Part shown: one piece after another, positions 10,250 through 21,577 of the stretch | Layout of the letters: each line of letters opens with the position of its first letter | How positions within the stretch are numbered: the stretch's first letter is position 1 | Origin: Kingdonia uniflora | Lineage: Eukaryota; Streptophyta; Magnoliopsida; Ranunculales; Circaeasteraceae | Direction: 5' to 3' | Length of the DNA stretch: 64,000 bases | NCBI GenBank assembly: GCA_014058105.1 | Contig: JACGCM010001793.1 | Span: 1,054,001-1,118,000, forward strand | The notes under the pieces: model-generated | What the model was told of the DNA's origin: nothing | The model's database searches: none | Seen by the model: the letters and a program-made list of their open reading frames with translations, nothing else | Made by a program: the position numbers and the translations under genes

Positions 10250-11010
10250 CAAGCTCGAGAAAACTTTTGACTACCCTTGATTTCATAGATACCGTTATTG
10301 AATTTGAATCAAAGTACTTGATGTTAGGTGGAAGCGATTGCTTCCATGTTGTGAATCCAGCAGCGGCCCATAATCCCAAGATAATATGATTTGGCATTGA
10401 TTACATAGACGAAGACGTCGATGGTAGTTGGTTATGCGATAATAGGTAAGATGATCTTTTCTACTCGCTCTCATTTAGAACCATTGAATCCACTGATATC
10501 GGTGTCGGTTGGAATAACTTGATCGGCCAATCCCATTTAGTCGATAGTACTCTGAAAGAGAATTTTAATACCGCTTCCAGTATCAATCATCATTGTGGGC
10601 ATGACAAATTTCTTTTTCTTGAGTATAATGACTAATGCATCATGATGTGGAAATTTGACATGACTAATATTGTAATCTTCGAATGAGATCCCAAGTCGAC
10701 GATTGCTCGACTCAGGTAGAAGCTTGGCGTAATTATCTTGAGGTGTTAGATCGTAGTATTTTGACAGTCTCTTATGCTTGAATCTGCTAGAGTTGGTGAT
10801 CTGACAGATTTCAATCATGTTGCTTTGGTATATATGGTAAAGATGCATCTCCTTAGATTGCTCGACTCAGGTAGAAGCTTGGCGTAATTATCTTGAGGTG
10901 TTAGATCGTAGTATTTTGACAGTCTCTTACGCTTGAATCTGCTAGAGTTGGTGATCTGACATATTTCAATCATGTTGCTTTGGTATATATGGTAAAGATG
11001 CATCTCCTTA
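10250..11010 (-). pseudogene. Aspartic protease region (element D), with a partial tandem duplication
   Basis: The piece at 10537-10848 carries MMIDTGSGIKILFQ, the D-T-G-S active-site motif of retroviral-type aspartic protease, preceded by a conserved linker (DLTPQDNYAKLLPESSN) shared with elements A and B. The protease would cut the Gag-Pol polyprotein. The C-terminal part runs towards 10250 in other frames (GIDYIDEDVD region and the KYFDSNSI stretch match A at 38430-38590). The linker is present twice because of a 155-bp duplication at 10701-11010. Confidence 0.85.
10701..11010 (-). repeat. 155-bp tandem duplication
   Basis: 10701-10855 and 10856-11010 are nearly identical. For example GATTGCTCGACTCAGGTAGA begins at 10701 and, after GATTG at 10856, recurs 155 bp later. 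The two copies differ at few positions, much less than D differs from A, so this duplication is recent relative to the insertion of D. Confidence 0.92.
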
Positions 11011-11039
11011 GTTTGATCTTTGACCGGGAAACTTCAAGC

Positions 11040-12614
11040 TGTTTTTTATAGTTGCCATCCTTGTATGATTTCATGTTAATAATGTATTCGAACATCTATC
11101 CCTCCTTGAAAATATATTCCAACAACCTCTGTAAAGCATATCAATTGTCAGTAGAATGATGGTTTACCTTATGATGTATGTAGTACGGGCGATTCTCGAT
11201 TGGTTCTAATGGTTGAGAGAGACGGTAGAGCTTATCCATAGGGAGGATTGGAAATAGTGTGGAGATTCGAACATTCATCCTTGGGAGGATTAGTTTGAGT
11301 TGTGAACCGCCTTTTCAAGGGTTGCCAGTATTTCCCTTAGAGCGCTTTTGGTCACCCTAATCCTCCTTTGGTTCAGTGCTTCGATCTGTAAATGGACCTT
11401 TCGTTGTTATGACAGATGTAGTAGATTTATGCCTTTCGGACATCATCCTTTCCAGGTCGACGTAACTATTGACCTTGGTGATCATATCTTCTAGGGTCGC
11501 GGGTTTGTTGAGGAAGAGGTATTCTTTGGCCTTGCAATCAAGCTGAAGCGCATTTGTAAAATTAGTAACAGTTATTTTCTACTATTTTCTGATTGAGATT
11601 GTCTAGTTTACGCGCGAGCTCCAAAAACTTTATCGCAAAGTCTTTGAGCTTCTCTCCGTGTGACTATTAATGACTAATAAGAGATGTTCTTTGTGAGTAT
11701 ACGTCTTGATGAATTGTTTTTACAGCTGGTTGAATGTGTGTATGGAGTTTTCAGGTAGAGAGTAGAACCATCAGAACGGTTCCTCCTGTAGACTTGTGGT
11801 GAACAAATGGCAGAGGATGTGGTTGAGATTGGAATACAACCCCAATAAGGTATTGTTGAATGTGCTCCATCGGACCGGTGCCCTTGTATTTGCGAATTTT
11901 CGGAGTATGGAAACCTTTTGGTATTTCCATATCGAATAGTTTTTTGGCAATTGAACTTCCTTGCAACTTGGTAAGGTTGTCTGTAGTGCCCATAACTTGT
12001 GCTTCATTCAACTCCTTAATACTCTGATCCATATGTTCTTATGTGATATATTGACGTATTGGTTGAGTAACTTGATGAGGAGGTGGAGGATGGTGAGTAC
12101 CGGTTCCCTCACTCAAACGATAACGTGCTGGAACTCGAGGTTGAGGTCGTTGTTCTTTCTCCTAACATATGGAAAATCGGTGACCTCGACTGATCTCAGA
12201 CTGAACTTCATAAACCATATGAATAGAAGGCTGAGATTCGTGCTGAATATTTCTAAAAATAGCTTTGCTGGTGGCTCCTTGAGGTCCCAACCTTACCCAG
12301 GTAGATACCTGGGAGGTTTCTGGCAATTGATCGCGATATCTTATTGAAGGAGCCTGTTGAGTATTTAACATATCTTGTAAGGCAGCCTGCATGGTTGTCA
12401 TCTGGTCTTCATATCGTTTGAATGCTGTCAAACGAGCTTATCGTTCGGCTTCGAGCTCTTTCTCACGGAGCTCTCGGTAAAAAGTTTATTGACGTTCGAG
12501 CTTATTGCGTTACTTTATTTCAGTGTTGGGATTCGCCCGTAGCCCTGTAAATTATTCTGGCTCAACTGAAAGATCAAGTTGAATTCCTATTGCAGGTCGT
12601 TTAGAAGTGACCAC
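11040..12614 (-). pseudogene. Gag (element D), broken
   Basis: Gag forms the virus-like particle. Pieces include QLDLSVEPE near the N-terminus, FKRYEDQMTTMQAALQDMLN (12162-12431, helical), KKLFDMEIPKGFHTPKIRKY (11751-12032), and the capsid and zinc-knuckle-like part down to about 11150. The equivalent of the start codon of element A (ATG at 24694) is GTG here, at 12614-12612, so even initiation is damaged. Several frameshifts follow. Confidence 0.8.
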
Positions 12615-12670
12615 GATTGAAATTTGTAGTTGAGTGAAAGTATGCCTTAGGATATCGTAAAAATACAATC

Positions 12671-12690
12671 TTTCCCATAGACGCGCGCCA
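12671..12690 (-). promoter_or_regulatory. Primer binding site of element D (probable)
   Basis: On the minus strand TGGCGCGCGTCTATGGG corresponds to TGGCGCCATCTGTAGG after the LTR of element A and the AGCGCTGTCTGTGGG of B. This motif sits just inside the 5' LTR of many plant gypsy elements. Confidence 0.6.
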
Positions 12691-12697
12691 AATTTAT

Positions 12698-13854
12698 TGG
12701 CCAGATGTAAGGATGAAGCTCTTCATTAATCACTTGTTTTGAGCGGTAGGAAAGCTAAATTCTAGAAAACTTCCTTCATAAATGTTTTTCCTTTCTAAAT
12801 TTTATTTTGAAATTGAAATCATCTAATACTCTCTCTAAACCGAATTGAACCATATACGCATTTAAAAATCAGGACATCATATACTACAATAATCTTGGAA
12901 ATTGGATTAATATTTTTTTTTGCTGTCGCAAGTTTACTAATCCCTTTTTTCTTGTTTTGCAGGATAGTCACAAAGTTGGTACTCAAAGATCGGAAGGAAT
13001 TTACAAAGTACATTGGCATGCTTTAATCTAATCCTTCTTCTGCCTCCTAAGTAAAGGGGCATTTCCTTTTTTAGCCCCCTAAGTGAAGAGGATACCACAG
13101 CTTCACCGGTAAATACTTCCCGTAGGTTGGTATTTATCTAAACTTGACATTTAGAAGGGGTTTATATCCGCTCTGCCCCGGTACTTGCAATATAAAGTCT
13201 TGTGGACTGTGCAAATACACGCTGTTCTAATAAAATATTTATTGTGGTTGGATTGACCTATTGATGTATTTAAATTTCTTTTCATTTCAGCATTAGTAAA
13301 GAGAAAAACTGTTAGAGACTTCCAGGATTTCATCACCCAAAAAGCTCTCTAACAAGTGGGACTACCCATTAAGAATACGAAAAAATTTCTATCACACTAA
13401 AATTGAACGTCCCAGACCTGAAAATAGTTGATAATAAAATAGAGTAGCAAGATTCCTCTAGAATTTCATCACCCAACGGATAGGTGTACCTGACTGGGGT
13501 ACAAATACGGGTTCGTAGGATACGGCCCAACCTAGCGCCACGAAATACTTGTTGTAGGTTTGTGACGTCACCGTTTCGTGTTTTGACGAACGATAAGGTA
13601 ACTTGCTCGGGCGTTAGGACTGAATATTTACTCTAAGCTTCTACTACCACAATAACACAGGGGAGTGTAGCAGCCAAAGCTTTTGACCATCCTACCCTTT
13701 TGTGAACATGAAAGAATATAGGGGAAACCTAATTATTACTTCTTAAAAAATGTTGAAGTATTAGATTATAGGTTTTAATGACTTTTTACTGTATCGGGTG
13801 TCAAATTTTATCGCATATTAGTTTATGCATGATCAATTGGACAAGTAGAGAAAA
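12698..13854. other. Unassigned sequence between element D and the Athila fragment
   Basis: No supported gene. The part nearest 12700 should hold the 5' LTR of D but does not resemble the LTRs of A or B. The part from about 13480 to 13854 may be the 5' leader of the Athila element, but there is no LTR match in the window to prove it. Confidence 0.4.
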
Positions 13855-14690
13855 ATGTTTAGGATGTTACCAGAACCTTTGCCTATTTACGGCCCACCAC
13901 CTCAGCCTAAGCGGAGAAGGCGACTACCTCGCCCAGTCAACACAATAGAGAACTTAGAACCCCCAATTTTGGAGGAGGGCAATCCATCTCGAGTTGCCCC
14001 AATTAAGCTTGTTGTTGAGCTAGAAGTCAAACCCCTAATCATAGCTACCACCAAATCTCTTAGGGACTTTTGGACCCTAGTGGTCAGCGATATACCTTCG
14101 TGTATTTTGTTACCAACCTTCACAACAAATCAGTATGAAATCAAGCCAAATGTGATCCAAATGTTGCCTACATTTTATGGGCTTGATTCTGAGTGCCCTT
14201 AAAAACATGTCCATGAATTTAAGAAAATTTGTGCGATCTCAAAATATCAACATTTTACTAAGAATTTTGTCCACTTTCGTTTATTCCCATTCTCACAAAA
14301 AGACAAGGCGAGTCATTGACTTGACTTATTAGCACCAACATCTACTAATTCAAGGGGCCAAATGGAGACTATGTTCAAAACCAAATGGTTTTCAATGGGT
14401 AAAACCCTCGTTCTTAGAATTATAATTATTAAATTTGTTCAAAATAAGAACAAAACATTTTACGAAGCATGGAAGAGATATAAAGATCTTCTTTCACAAT
14501 GTCCACATCATGGTTTTGAGGAACAATATCTAACCCAGATCTTGTATCGTGGAATAACTTTTAAGAATCGTTATAGGCAAGATTCCATGTATAGTGGCAA
14601 ATTCCAGGACCTTGAACCTGATAGAGCTTATAAGAAGTTTAAGAGACTGGCTGAGAATTCTTAGCAATGGGATTTTAATATACATAGAAA
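13855..14690 (+). pseudogene. Athila Gag, broken
   Basis: The piece at 13855-14202 reads a proline/arginine-rich N-terminus then MLPTFYGLDSECP. The middle part (HVHEFKKIC, RLFPFSQKDKA) is interrupted by stops. The piece at 14362-14664 carries KTFYEAWKRYKDLLSQCPHH, the conserved Retrotrans_gag core, ending with DRAYKKFKRLAEN. A typical Athila Gag continues with QW after this point, here behind a stop (14662-14664). Confidence 0.88.
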
Positions 14691-14699
14691 TGTCTATAC

Positions 14700-15660
14700 A
14701 ACCAAGAACGGTGGCTTATACTAAGTGAGTGAGGGAACGGCCACCAAAGCCTAATTAAATACTCTTATCCAAAAAATCAAGGCTATGGCTATGAACCAAT
14801 CAAAAGGTAGTGTGAACCAAGTTCAGCAACAGGGTTGCACCGTTTGTTATGATGTAACCCATGTGACTCAAATGTTTCCCATGTTCAATGAAATGAATGA
14901 CAATTAAGAGCAAGTGAATGCTTTGAATATACCTACAAGAGCCCTTTGGCCCGTACAAGCCAACTTGGCAGAACGACCCAAATTTTTATGGAGGAACAAC
15001 CAACCCAGTTCAGATTCTAGAGAGCCAAAAACCTCAGGTCATAATTTGCCTAGTAATCCCCTTTCTCAATCTTATCCTCAGGTATCTCAGCAATCCTTTC
15101 AGTCATCCAAATAGTTCTTACCCACACTACCTAAACTATCTTTGGAAGATACCTTCTCTTTATTCAACAATCAATGGAAAGTAAAAAACAAGCATTAAAA
15201 TTTTAGTAACAGATGATGTGATTCCAACAATAAACTTTGGTAAATCAAAATCTTACATCCCAATCTATCCCTGATTTAGAGACTAAGATAGGATAATTGG
15301 CAAATACATTGCATGAGAGGCCACCAGGTAAGCTACCTAGCCATCCTGCATCTAATCCAAAAGGACCATCGGGTTTTGATTCTAGCTCAATCCCAAAACA
15401 ACTTAATGCCATTATTACACTTCAAGATGGTAGAAAAATTGATAACCGAGTTGAAATACCTAGGGTTAAACTAACACCAGTTGCTATTAAGGATAAGGTA
15501 GGTACGAGTGAACCAGTTGTAGTAAGCAACCATAAACCTTCTAAAAAATCTAAGGAGTTGCCTACCTCGTCCATTTCTGTACCAAATGCACGTGTTGAGC
15601 CAAAGGTGCCTTATCCACAACGCCTTCTTTCGGCTAGTAAAGTGATTTAATTTAATGAGA
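14700..15660 (+). pseudogene. Athila Gag-protease linker, broken
   Basis: Open pieces at 14914-15114 and 15297-15650 are Pro/Ser/Gln/Lys-rich, with TLHERPPGKLPSHPASNPKG (the conserved Athila linker motif between gag and protease). Low complexity is normal here. The two pieces are separated by stops. Confidence 0.75.
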
Positions 15661-16200
15661 TATTGGATACATTTAAGAAAGTTCATATAAATATTCCAGT
15701 ACTCGATGTCATCATGCTTATTCCTGCGTATGCCAAATTATATAAGGATGCGTGCACTAGGAAAAAAAATTAATGTGCACAAGAAAGTCTTCTTGACTAA
15801 GACATTAAGCCCTCATAAGCTTCGAGATCCTAGAAGCCCAACCATACCTTTTAAAATTGTAGATCACAAAGTGGATAGAGTGTTACTCGACTTGGGGGCT
15901 AGTGTGAATGTCTAACCTTACTCGGTCTATCAAGAATTAGGACTTGGAGAACTTGAACCTACTCGAATGATACTTCAATTGACAGATAGGTCAATAGGAT
16001 ACCCACATGGTACCCTTAAGGATTTTCTTATCAAGGTTGATACTCCCATTTTTTTTTTGTAGACTTTGTTGTTTTGGACACAAAAGATGTCACGAATTCT
16101 AGCTGTGAGATCCTCGTCATATTGGGCCACCCTTTTCTTGCAACTGCCCATGCTATTATCAATTGGGGGTCTTACAACTATCTATGAGCGACTTGAAAAT
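15661..16200 (+). pseudogene. Athila aspartic protease, broken
   Basis: The piece at 15706-15915 has KVDRVLLDLGASVNV, where D-L-G-A replaces the usual D-S/T-G active-site triplet, as is normal in Athila. It continues after a stop with PYSVYQELGLGELEPTRM and LQLTDRSIGYPHGT, then the substrate-flap and C-terminal parts in other frames up to about 16200. Confidence 0.85.
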
Positions 16201-16702
16201 CAAACTCAATGTTTTAAAAAATAATACTCATCTGCCTTATGTTGAAGACATGACTGAGCTCAATATGATTGACTCTCTAGTTCATAACTCTTTCCCCAAA
16301 TCCTTTTCTGAGGACCCATTAGAATTATGTCTTGTAAACTTTGGTGAGGACTTTGATGAAGACACAATCATTGAAGAGTTTAATGGCTTACTCGACTCAA
16401 CTCCTATTCTTAACATGTCCAAATGGAGACCTAAACTAGAACCTCTTGAACCATTAATTACTTCTATTATATCTATTGTTAAGCCACCCCAGTTGGACCT
16501 CAAGCCATTACCCAATACTCTCAAGTATGCCTTTATAGGTTATTTTGAAACTCTACCTGTACTAATAGCTTCCAATCTAGATGCTGACCAGGAAGGTAGA
16601 CTGTTGAGTGTCCTTAGAAAACACAAATCACCCATAGGGTTGTCGATAGTAGACTTGAAGGGAATTAGCCCGGCTGTGTGCATGCATCGCATCAATCTTT
16701 AA
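16163..16702 (+). pseudogene. Athila protease-RT spacer region
   Basis: 179 open codons with acidic stretches (LVNFGEDFDEDTIIEEFNGL) and a proline-rich part (KPPQLDLKPLPNTLKYAFIG) that matches the conserved Athila sequence before RT. It ends with DLKGISPAVCMHRINL, the region leading to the RT domain. It is the longest open frame in this element. Confidence 0.85.
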
Positions 16703-17199
16703 GAAGGTGCTAAAAATTCACGCGAAATGTAACGGTGTTTTAATCCAACTATGATGGAGGTGGTTAAGAAGGAAGTTTTTAAGTTTTTAGACTCAGGTAT
16801 CATATACCCCATTTCGGATAGTAAGTGGGTCAGCCCTGTTCAAGTTGTACCCTAGAAATCAGGGATAACTATAGTCGAAAATGAGAATAATGAATTAATC
16901 CCTACCGTATGACAACCGGGTGGCGTGTTTGTATCGATTATAGAATGTTGAACACATTCACTAGGAAAGATAATTTTCCCCTTCCATTCATTGATCAAAT
17001 GCTTGAACGATTAGCCAGAAAGAGTCATTAATGCTTTCCTGATGGTTATTCAGGATATAATCAGATCGCCATTGCTCCCGAAGATTAGGAAAAAACCACA
17101 TTCATGTATCCCTACGTGACTTATGCTTATCAACGTATGCCATTTGGTTTATGTAATGCACCCGCTATATTTCAACGTTGTATGATGAGCATATTTTAA
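16703..17199 (+). pseudogene. Athila reverse transcriptase, N-terminal part only
   Basis: In mixed frames one reads NPTMMEVVKKEVFKFLDSGI, IYPISDSKWVSPVQVVP, DNFPLPFIDQMLERLA and YAYQRMPFGLCNAPAIFQRC. The catalytic FxDD motif is absent because the homology ends at about 17199. Several stops and one shift. Confidence 0.88.
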
Positions 17200-20199
17200 C
17201 TTGGAAATAGTGAGAAACTACAGAGAAAGAAAGAAAATAAGGATATACTTTACATAGAGAGATAGAGGGAGACGTCATCACTTTCATATCGACCATGCTA
17301 TTTTAGAGATGATACCATGGTTTACAAAGCTTAGAATTTTCCAAATATTTAGAGAAGTAAACCAATGGGTAGGCTTCTTAGCAAGATGCTTATCTTGTAT
17401 TAGTTTCATGATTTCTACCCTAGCTCATTCCGAACTGGATTGTACAAATATATAGATGATGATGCTAGGGGAAAAGAGTCATTAGGATCTAACTCTTTCA
17501 ACCATTTAATACAGCTGGTCATGGAGTCTGCCTAAGCCTTAATTTTCCTTTGCAAGAAAAAAATATTTTAGGGTAATAGAAAGATACGCCCCTCTGAAGT
17601 TACATCTCTTTACTCTTGGGATGAATCAAAATTTCTTATGAGAGAAAATCATGGAGGGGTATACAAACAGGTCGTGGTTCTTATTGTGAGAAATGAAGAA
17701 ATGTTGCATATGGATTTGAATTTCTGCTAAAGCATGTTTGTGTGTTGCATTATATTTGATTAAAAAAATGCTTAAGTGGTGGAAGAGTAATCAATTCTAC
17801 AGACTCGTCTAGAATGATATATTCAAGTAGATGATAAACTGGAAAAGGAGTGGTTAGATGATGCAATCAAAGACAAGGTATAACAAATTTGACAGTACAA
17901 GACATTATAATATTTATGGCTGATCATATAACTAATATTTTAGTGAAACTTGGAAATGGAAAGGGCTTGATCATATAACTAATATTTAACTTTTACTCAT
18001 ATTGATTAACTTTGTTGGATACTCGGAGTATTTTTCTTTTTATGTCTAATGTAATAGGTTAATTACCTTGTTTGAAGGTATTGGCATTGAACATTGTGAG
18101 TCAAAATATATAATTAGTAGAGATCCCTTTTCCTTTACCAAATCTCAATTATATAATCAACTAACTGAACTAGCAGTTGCTAATATAATTTAAATTTGGT
18201 CGTGGCAAGAAGATATGCTAATTATATATAATGGTCTGCAACATTCCACTTGATTGCCTTTAGACGAGATAATTTAACCTGCAAACAATATATAATAATA
18301 AGAATCTCAACCTAAAGTATGAAGTACCTAACAAAGTTATCTAATATGATCAAAAAATCTAAAGTTAAGCAATCTATATCTGTTTTTTCAAACTTCACAA
18401 ACATGACTAGAAATGATTCAAGTTTGGATCAACTATAGGCTTGATAAATTCACAAGCTAAGATCGAAAACTCAAACCCTATTCAAGCTACAACAATCTAT
18501 GGCTAGCCTAGAGTCATGTAAGCCTGCTATAGTTGAGTGTCAATCTTGAATACGATTACGCAACTCATTTGACATTGTACAACCGGTTAGGCTAATTAAG
18601 ACTCGAGCATATTCTACTCAAGTACAAATCTTTTTTAGTAAAAATATGTTGTAGTATCAGTTTTTCAATACTTTAACTACATCGTAGCAACTATTTGGAT
18701 CCAATGTAGCAGTGGTTCCTCCAATGCTTTGGTATCTGCTCCCCACTCCTCAAATCAACCAATCAACCCTCAACTCCATCACAGTGTTCAAATACATTGG
18801 AGCAAACTTTGGTCTCCCCACTCAATGAGAAACAATTGTCTTTCCTTTTAATCAACCAGACACAAATGGAGAGGATACGAGTTTTAGACATTCTTGAAAG
18901 AAAGCTTCATAACTTTTCCAAGAGATTCTCCCAGAGCTAAAGTCGGTAAATTTTTTTAATCATTAGAAATTAAGGATTTAATTTTAGCTTTCATCTAGGC
19001 CTAGGCAGTAGTTTGATTTGCAGTAATGATGGTAAATAAGCATTTCCAGTTAAATGTGTTATTTTTTATTTTCGAGTTGATCATGCAGGAAAATGAGGGT
19101 AGAGTAGGTTCAGTGTCTGATATGATCTCAGTTCACCATGAAAGTCTTCTCATCTATGGAAAACTAGGGATCAATCTTAAATTATTTATACTTTCTATCA
19201 AATAACAGGAGAAGAAGGTTTGGAATTAGATCCATCACCGTTGTATATAAAACACATGGGTTATGGCTATTTTGTAAGAGAAATAAAATAGCAGAACAAA
19301 AAAAAAATGAATAACATGAAATTTAGCGATTTTGAATTTCCCAATTAATATAAAATTTGGCAATATAAGATGCAGTATCCTATTTCTTACGCCAAACAAA
19401 ATAAGTAAACATTCTCACTCATTTGCATGCATCCATCCAACAAGTAAAGAAAGTGTCTTCACGCAAAGAAGGATATGTGTACGATTATATGGTTATAGCC
19501 ACTGTATCAGGATATTAGAAAGATTTAAAATAAAATGGCATGTGGAAGAGGTGTGACAAAAATTATAATTTTCATCGCATATTAAGTTGTAAATTCGGGA
19601 GATAGACATACCATGGAAATGAATGTAGCAACTGATGACAATGAAGCATGTCTTTGCATTACGCTTGCCTAGAAAAGAATGTAGAGAATCGTGTTTTATA
19701 AAGGGGGAAAAACTTCAAGCCCATATTACTTCATGCTCAGCATAGGAATCAACTTATAAGGGACATATTGAAAGAACTATTCTCGGAACGAAAAAGAAAC
19801 CAAAATGTATTAGTAAGCGACACTAGAACTGTAGTACATTCTAACTCAATACTTTCACGAAAGTAATTCGATGAAGTTGAGCTAAGAGCCTGAAAGTGAG
19901 ATTGAAAGATAGTGCACTTCATGTACCGGCCGGCCAATAAATAATAGACTTCAAAAATGTGTTTTTGAGAAAAAATTACGAGTGAAAACGGCCCCGCGTA
20001 CACCTATAAGGTTGAAAGATTTTAACAACCTTATTTCAGAATTTTTAAATCTTTCAAATTCTAGCTAGCTGTTTTCAAACCGAAAAATTATTGGAGTTCA
20101 AACTCTAGCTCACCGGTTTAACAAGAATGGTGAATGATCAGATATGAGTTTAGGAAGATATCTTGAGATATTGTACTTTAGAGCTCAGATTGTGTTGAT
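17200..20199. other. AT-rich intergenic or unrecognised repeat sequence
   Basis: No open frame with recognisable protein, no tRNA and no clear terminal repeats. TATAACTAATATT occurs near 17933 and 17975, with a GATCA stretch just before it, as a short local repeat. An exon-like patch on the minus strand near 17340-17550 could not be assigned. Confidence 0.5.
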
Positions 20200-21049
20200 C
20201 TGGGTAGTTAGAAAATCTTGATTTCTGAGACGTTGGTGAAGAAGATGGGTTTGAATACTACGACTCTTCCTAAGCCGTATGACTTGAGGTAGATTCAAAA
20301 AGTCACAGAGTTGAAGAACACGAAGTAGTATACATTCAAATTTACGATCACTGAAAGGTCATTGACGAGGTGATGTATGAGGTAGTTCATTCAGATGTAT
20401 GTCAGGTTTAGATCGATTATAAAACCGATGTCTTAAAAGACCCGCTTACACACGGTGTACGGTTGAGTACAAAGGAAAACGAGGTCTTATCCCAAGAGAC
20501 TTGTGGTGGGAATTATGTTTCGAGCTACTAATTTTATCCAATAGGAATGAGTTTTGGGTTTTTATAAGTGAAGAAATTAAAATAAAATACAAACTAGAAA
20601 TGGTATTTATACGATTGGATAGAAAACCAAGGCGTGATTCTACTCCATCCGTTATAACCTTGAGATAATGTATCTAGTTAGAGTACTCAAGAATTCCCGT
20701 ATCGCATATCCTTGGTCGAGTATATATAACACATCATGAGATAAGATAATTATTGATTGAGAACTACCCATAAACCAACTTTCTCAACCATGGTCCGATG
20801 GATAAGAATGGATTATGTTATCTTCTTCATGTTCTTAACCTATCATGTTATGGTCAAAAAGATGGTTACTTAGATTCATTATTCCTCCAAATCCTAGCTA
20901 TGGTCAAGCATAGGATGAAAGAATACGAATATGCATTATGCCAGGATAAAGAGAATGCAATTACTCTAATTAAACTATATAATCTACACTAAGGCTACAT
21001 TGGATAGAGCTTCCTTTAGCCTTGGCTAAGATTTTTAACTACTCAACCC
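20200..21049. other. Possible decayed gypsy protease and retroelement leader sequence
   Basis: The plus strand at 20245-20410 reads LPKPYDLR, then IQKVTELKN with stops, faintly like the segment around the gypsy protease (PY.LQWL). A stretch near 20470-20650 looks like non-coding sequence common in plant gypsy elements. Weak evidence only. Confidence 0.25.
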
Positions 21050-21577
21050 TTTGATCATTGCCAAAATACTATTACTACAATAAAAGTAAAAGACAAGAAG
21101 AAGAGAAGAACAATAACTTTATTGCTTTGTACCTTTTGATTTGCACTCTCCAAGATGTCTCTCATATGTGGAATTCCCCTCATATTTATAGAGTATAGGA
21201 GGGGTTACAAAATATCAACATAATTGATAAATCCCCTAAGCAATGCCTTCCCTTATGCACAATATAAAAGAGCTTTAAAACCCCTTACTCCATGCCTTAG
21301 CCCATGCACAAAATAATATGGCTTGATAATCTCCATCAATGCCTCTTTTATGCCCTTTATTGGACTTTTGGTTAACAATTGCTATGAGAATGAACTGTTG
21401 GAGTGTATAAGACATTCTTCTTTATTGAGAACCACAAAAACATACGACTTGTTTATCATGTGACCAATTCTGTAACTACAAGCAAAAATACTATTAGTAT
21501 CACATTTAATTAAAAAATGACAAGTTTGATATAAATTTAGGAGTTGCACATGTAAATATTACGTGTCTATCAAATAC
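21050..21577 (-). mobile_element. Probable 3' LTR of an Athila-type element
   Basis: On the minus strand a TATA-like CTATAAATATGAGG (about 21177-21190) is followed about 30 bp later by a transcript-start-like region and A/T-rich sequence. It lies directly downstream, in minus orientation, of Athila 3' internal sequence (TTTAGGGGTATTTGATA at about 21575-21590), where the 3' LTR should start with TGATAG. No second LTR copy is in the window to set the boundaries. Confidence 0.45.

Larger units (their letters stand above)
1..12697 (-). mobile_element. Tat-lineage Ty3/gypsy retrotransposon, element D, degraded, interrupted by a CACTA element
   Basis: The minus strand reads gag, protease, reverse transcriptase, RNase H and integrase in that order from high to low coordinates, the Ty3/gypsy order. 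Each block matches the plus-strand copies at 24.0-42.0 kb (A) and 25.4-29.4 kb (B). A second, archaeal-type RNase H with a DGSA motif before integrase is the mark of the Tat (Ogre/Retand) lineage. A primer-binding-site-like stretch lies at 12671-12690. The 5' LTR is not recognisable: upstream sequence does not match the LTRs of A or B. The 3' LTR would lie left of position 1. Frameshifts and stops throughout make it non-autonomous. Confidence 0.85.
13855..17199 (+). mobile_element. Athila-lineage Ty3/gypsy retrotransposon fragment, truncated in RT
   Basis: Plus-strand gag, protease and the first part of RT follow each other in Athila style: the gag motif FYEAWKRYKDLLSQCPHHGF, the protease motif DLGASVNV, and RT motifs of the YQRMPFGLCNAPA type. 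The match stops at about 17199, just after the motif that precedes the RT active site. RNase H, integrase, the env-like region and 3' LTR are missing, and no LTRs are recognisable. Many stops and frameshifts. Confidence 0.9.

Noticed and set aside
17340..17550. Possible minus-strand exon
   Set aside because: A short open patch with no splice signals, no domain and no match to other parts of the window.
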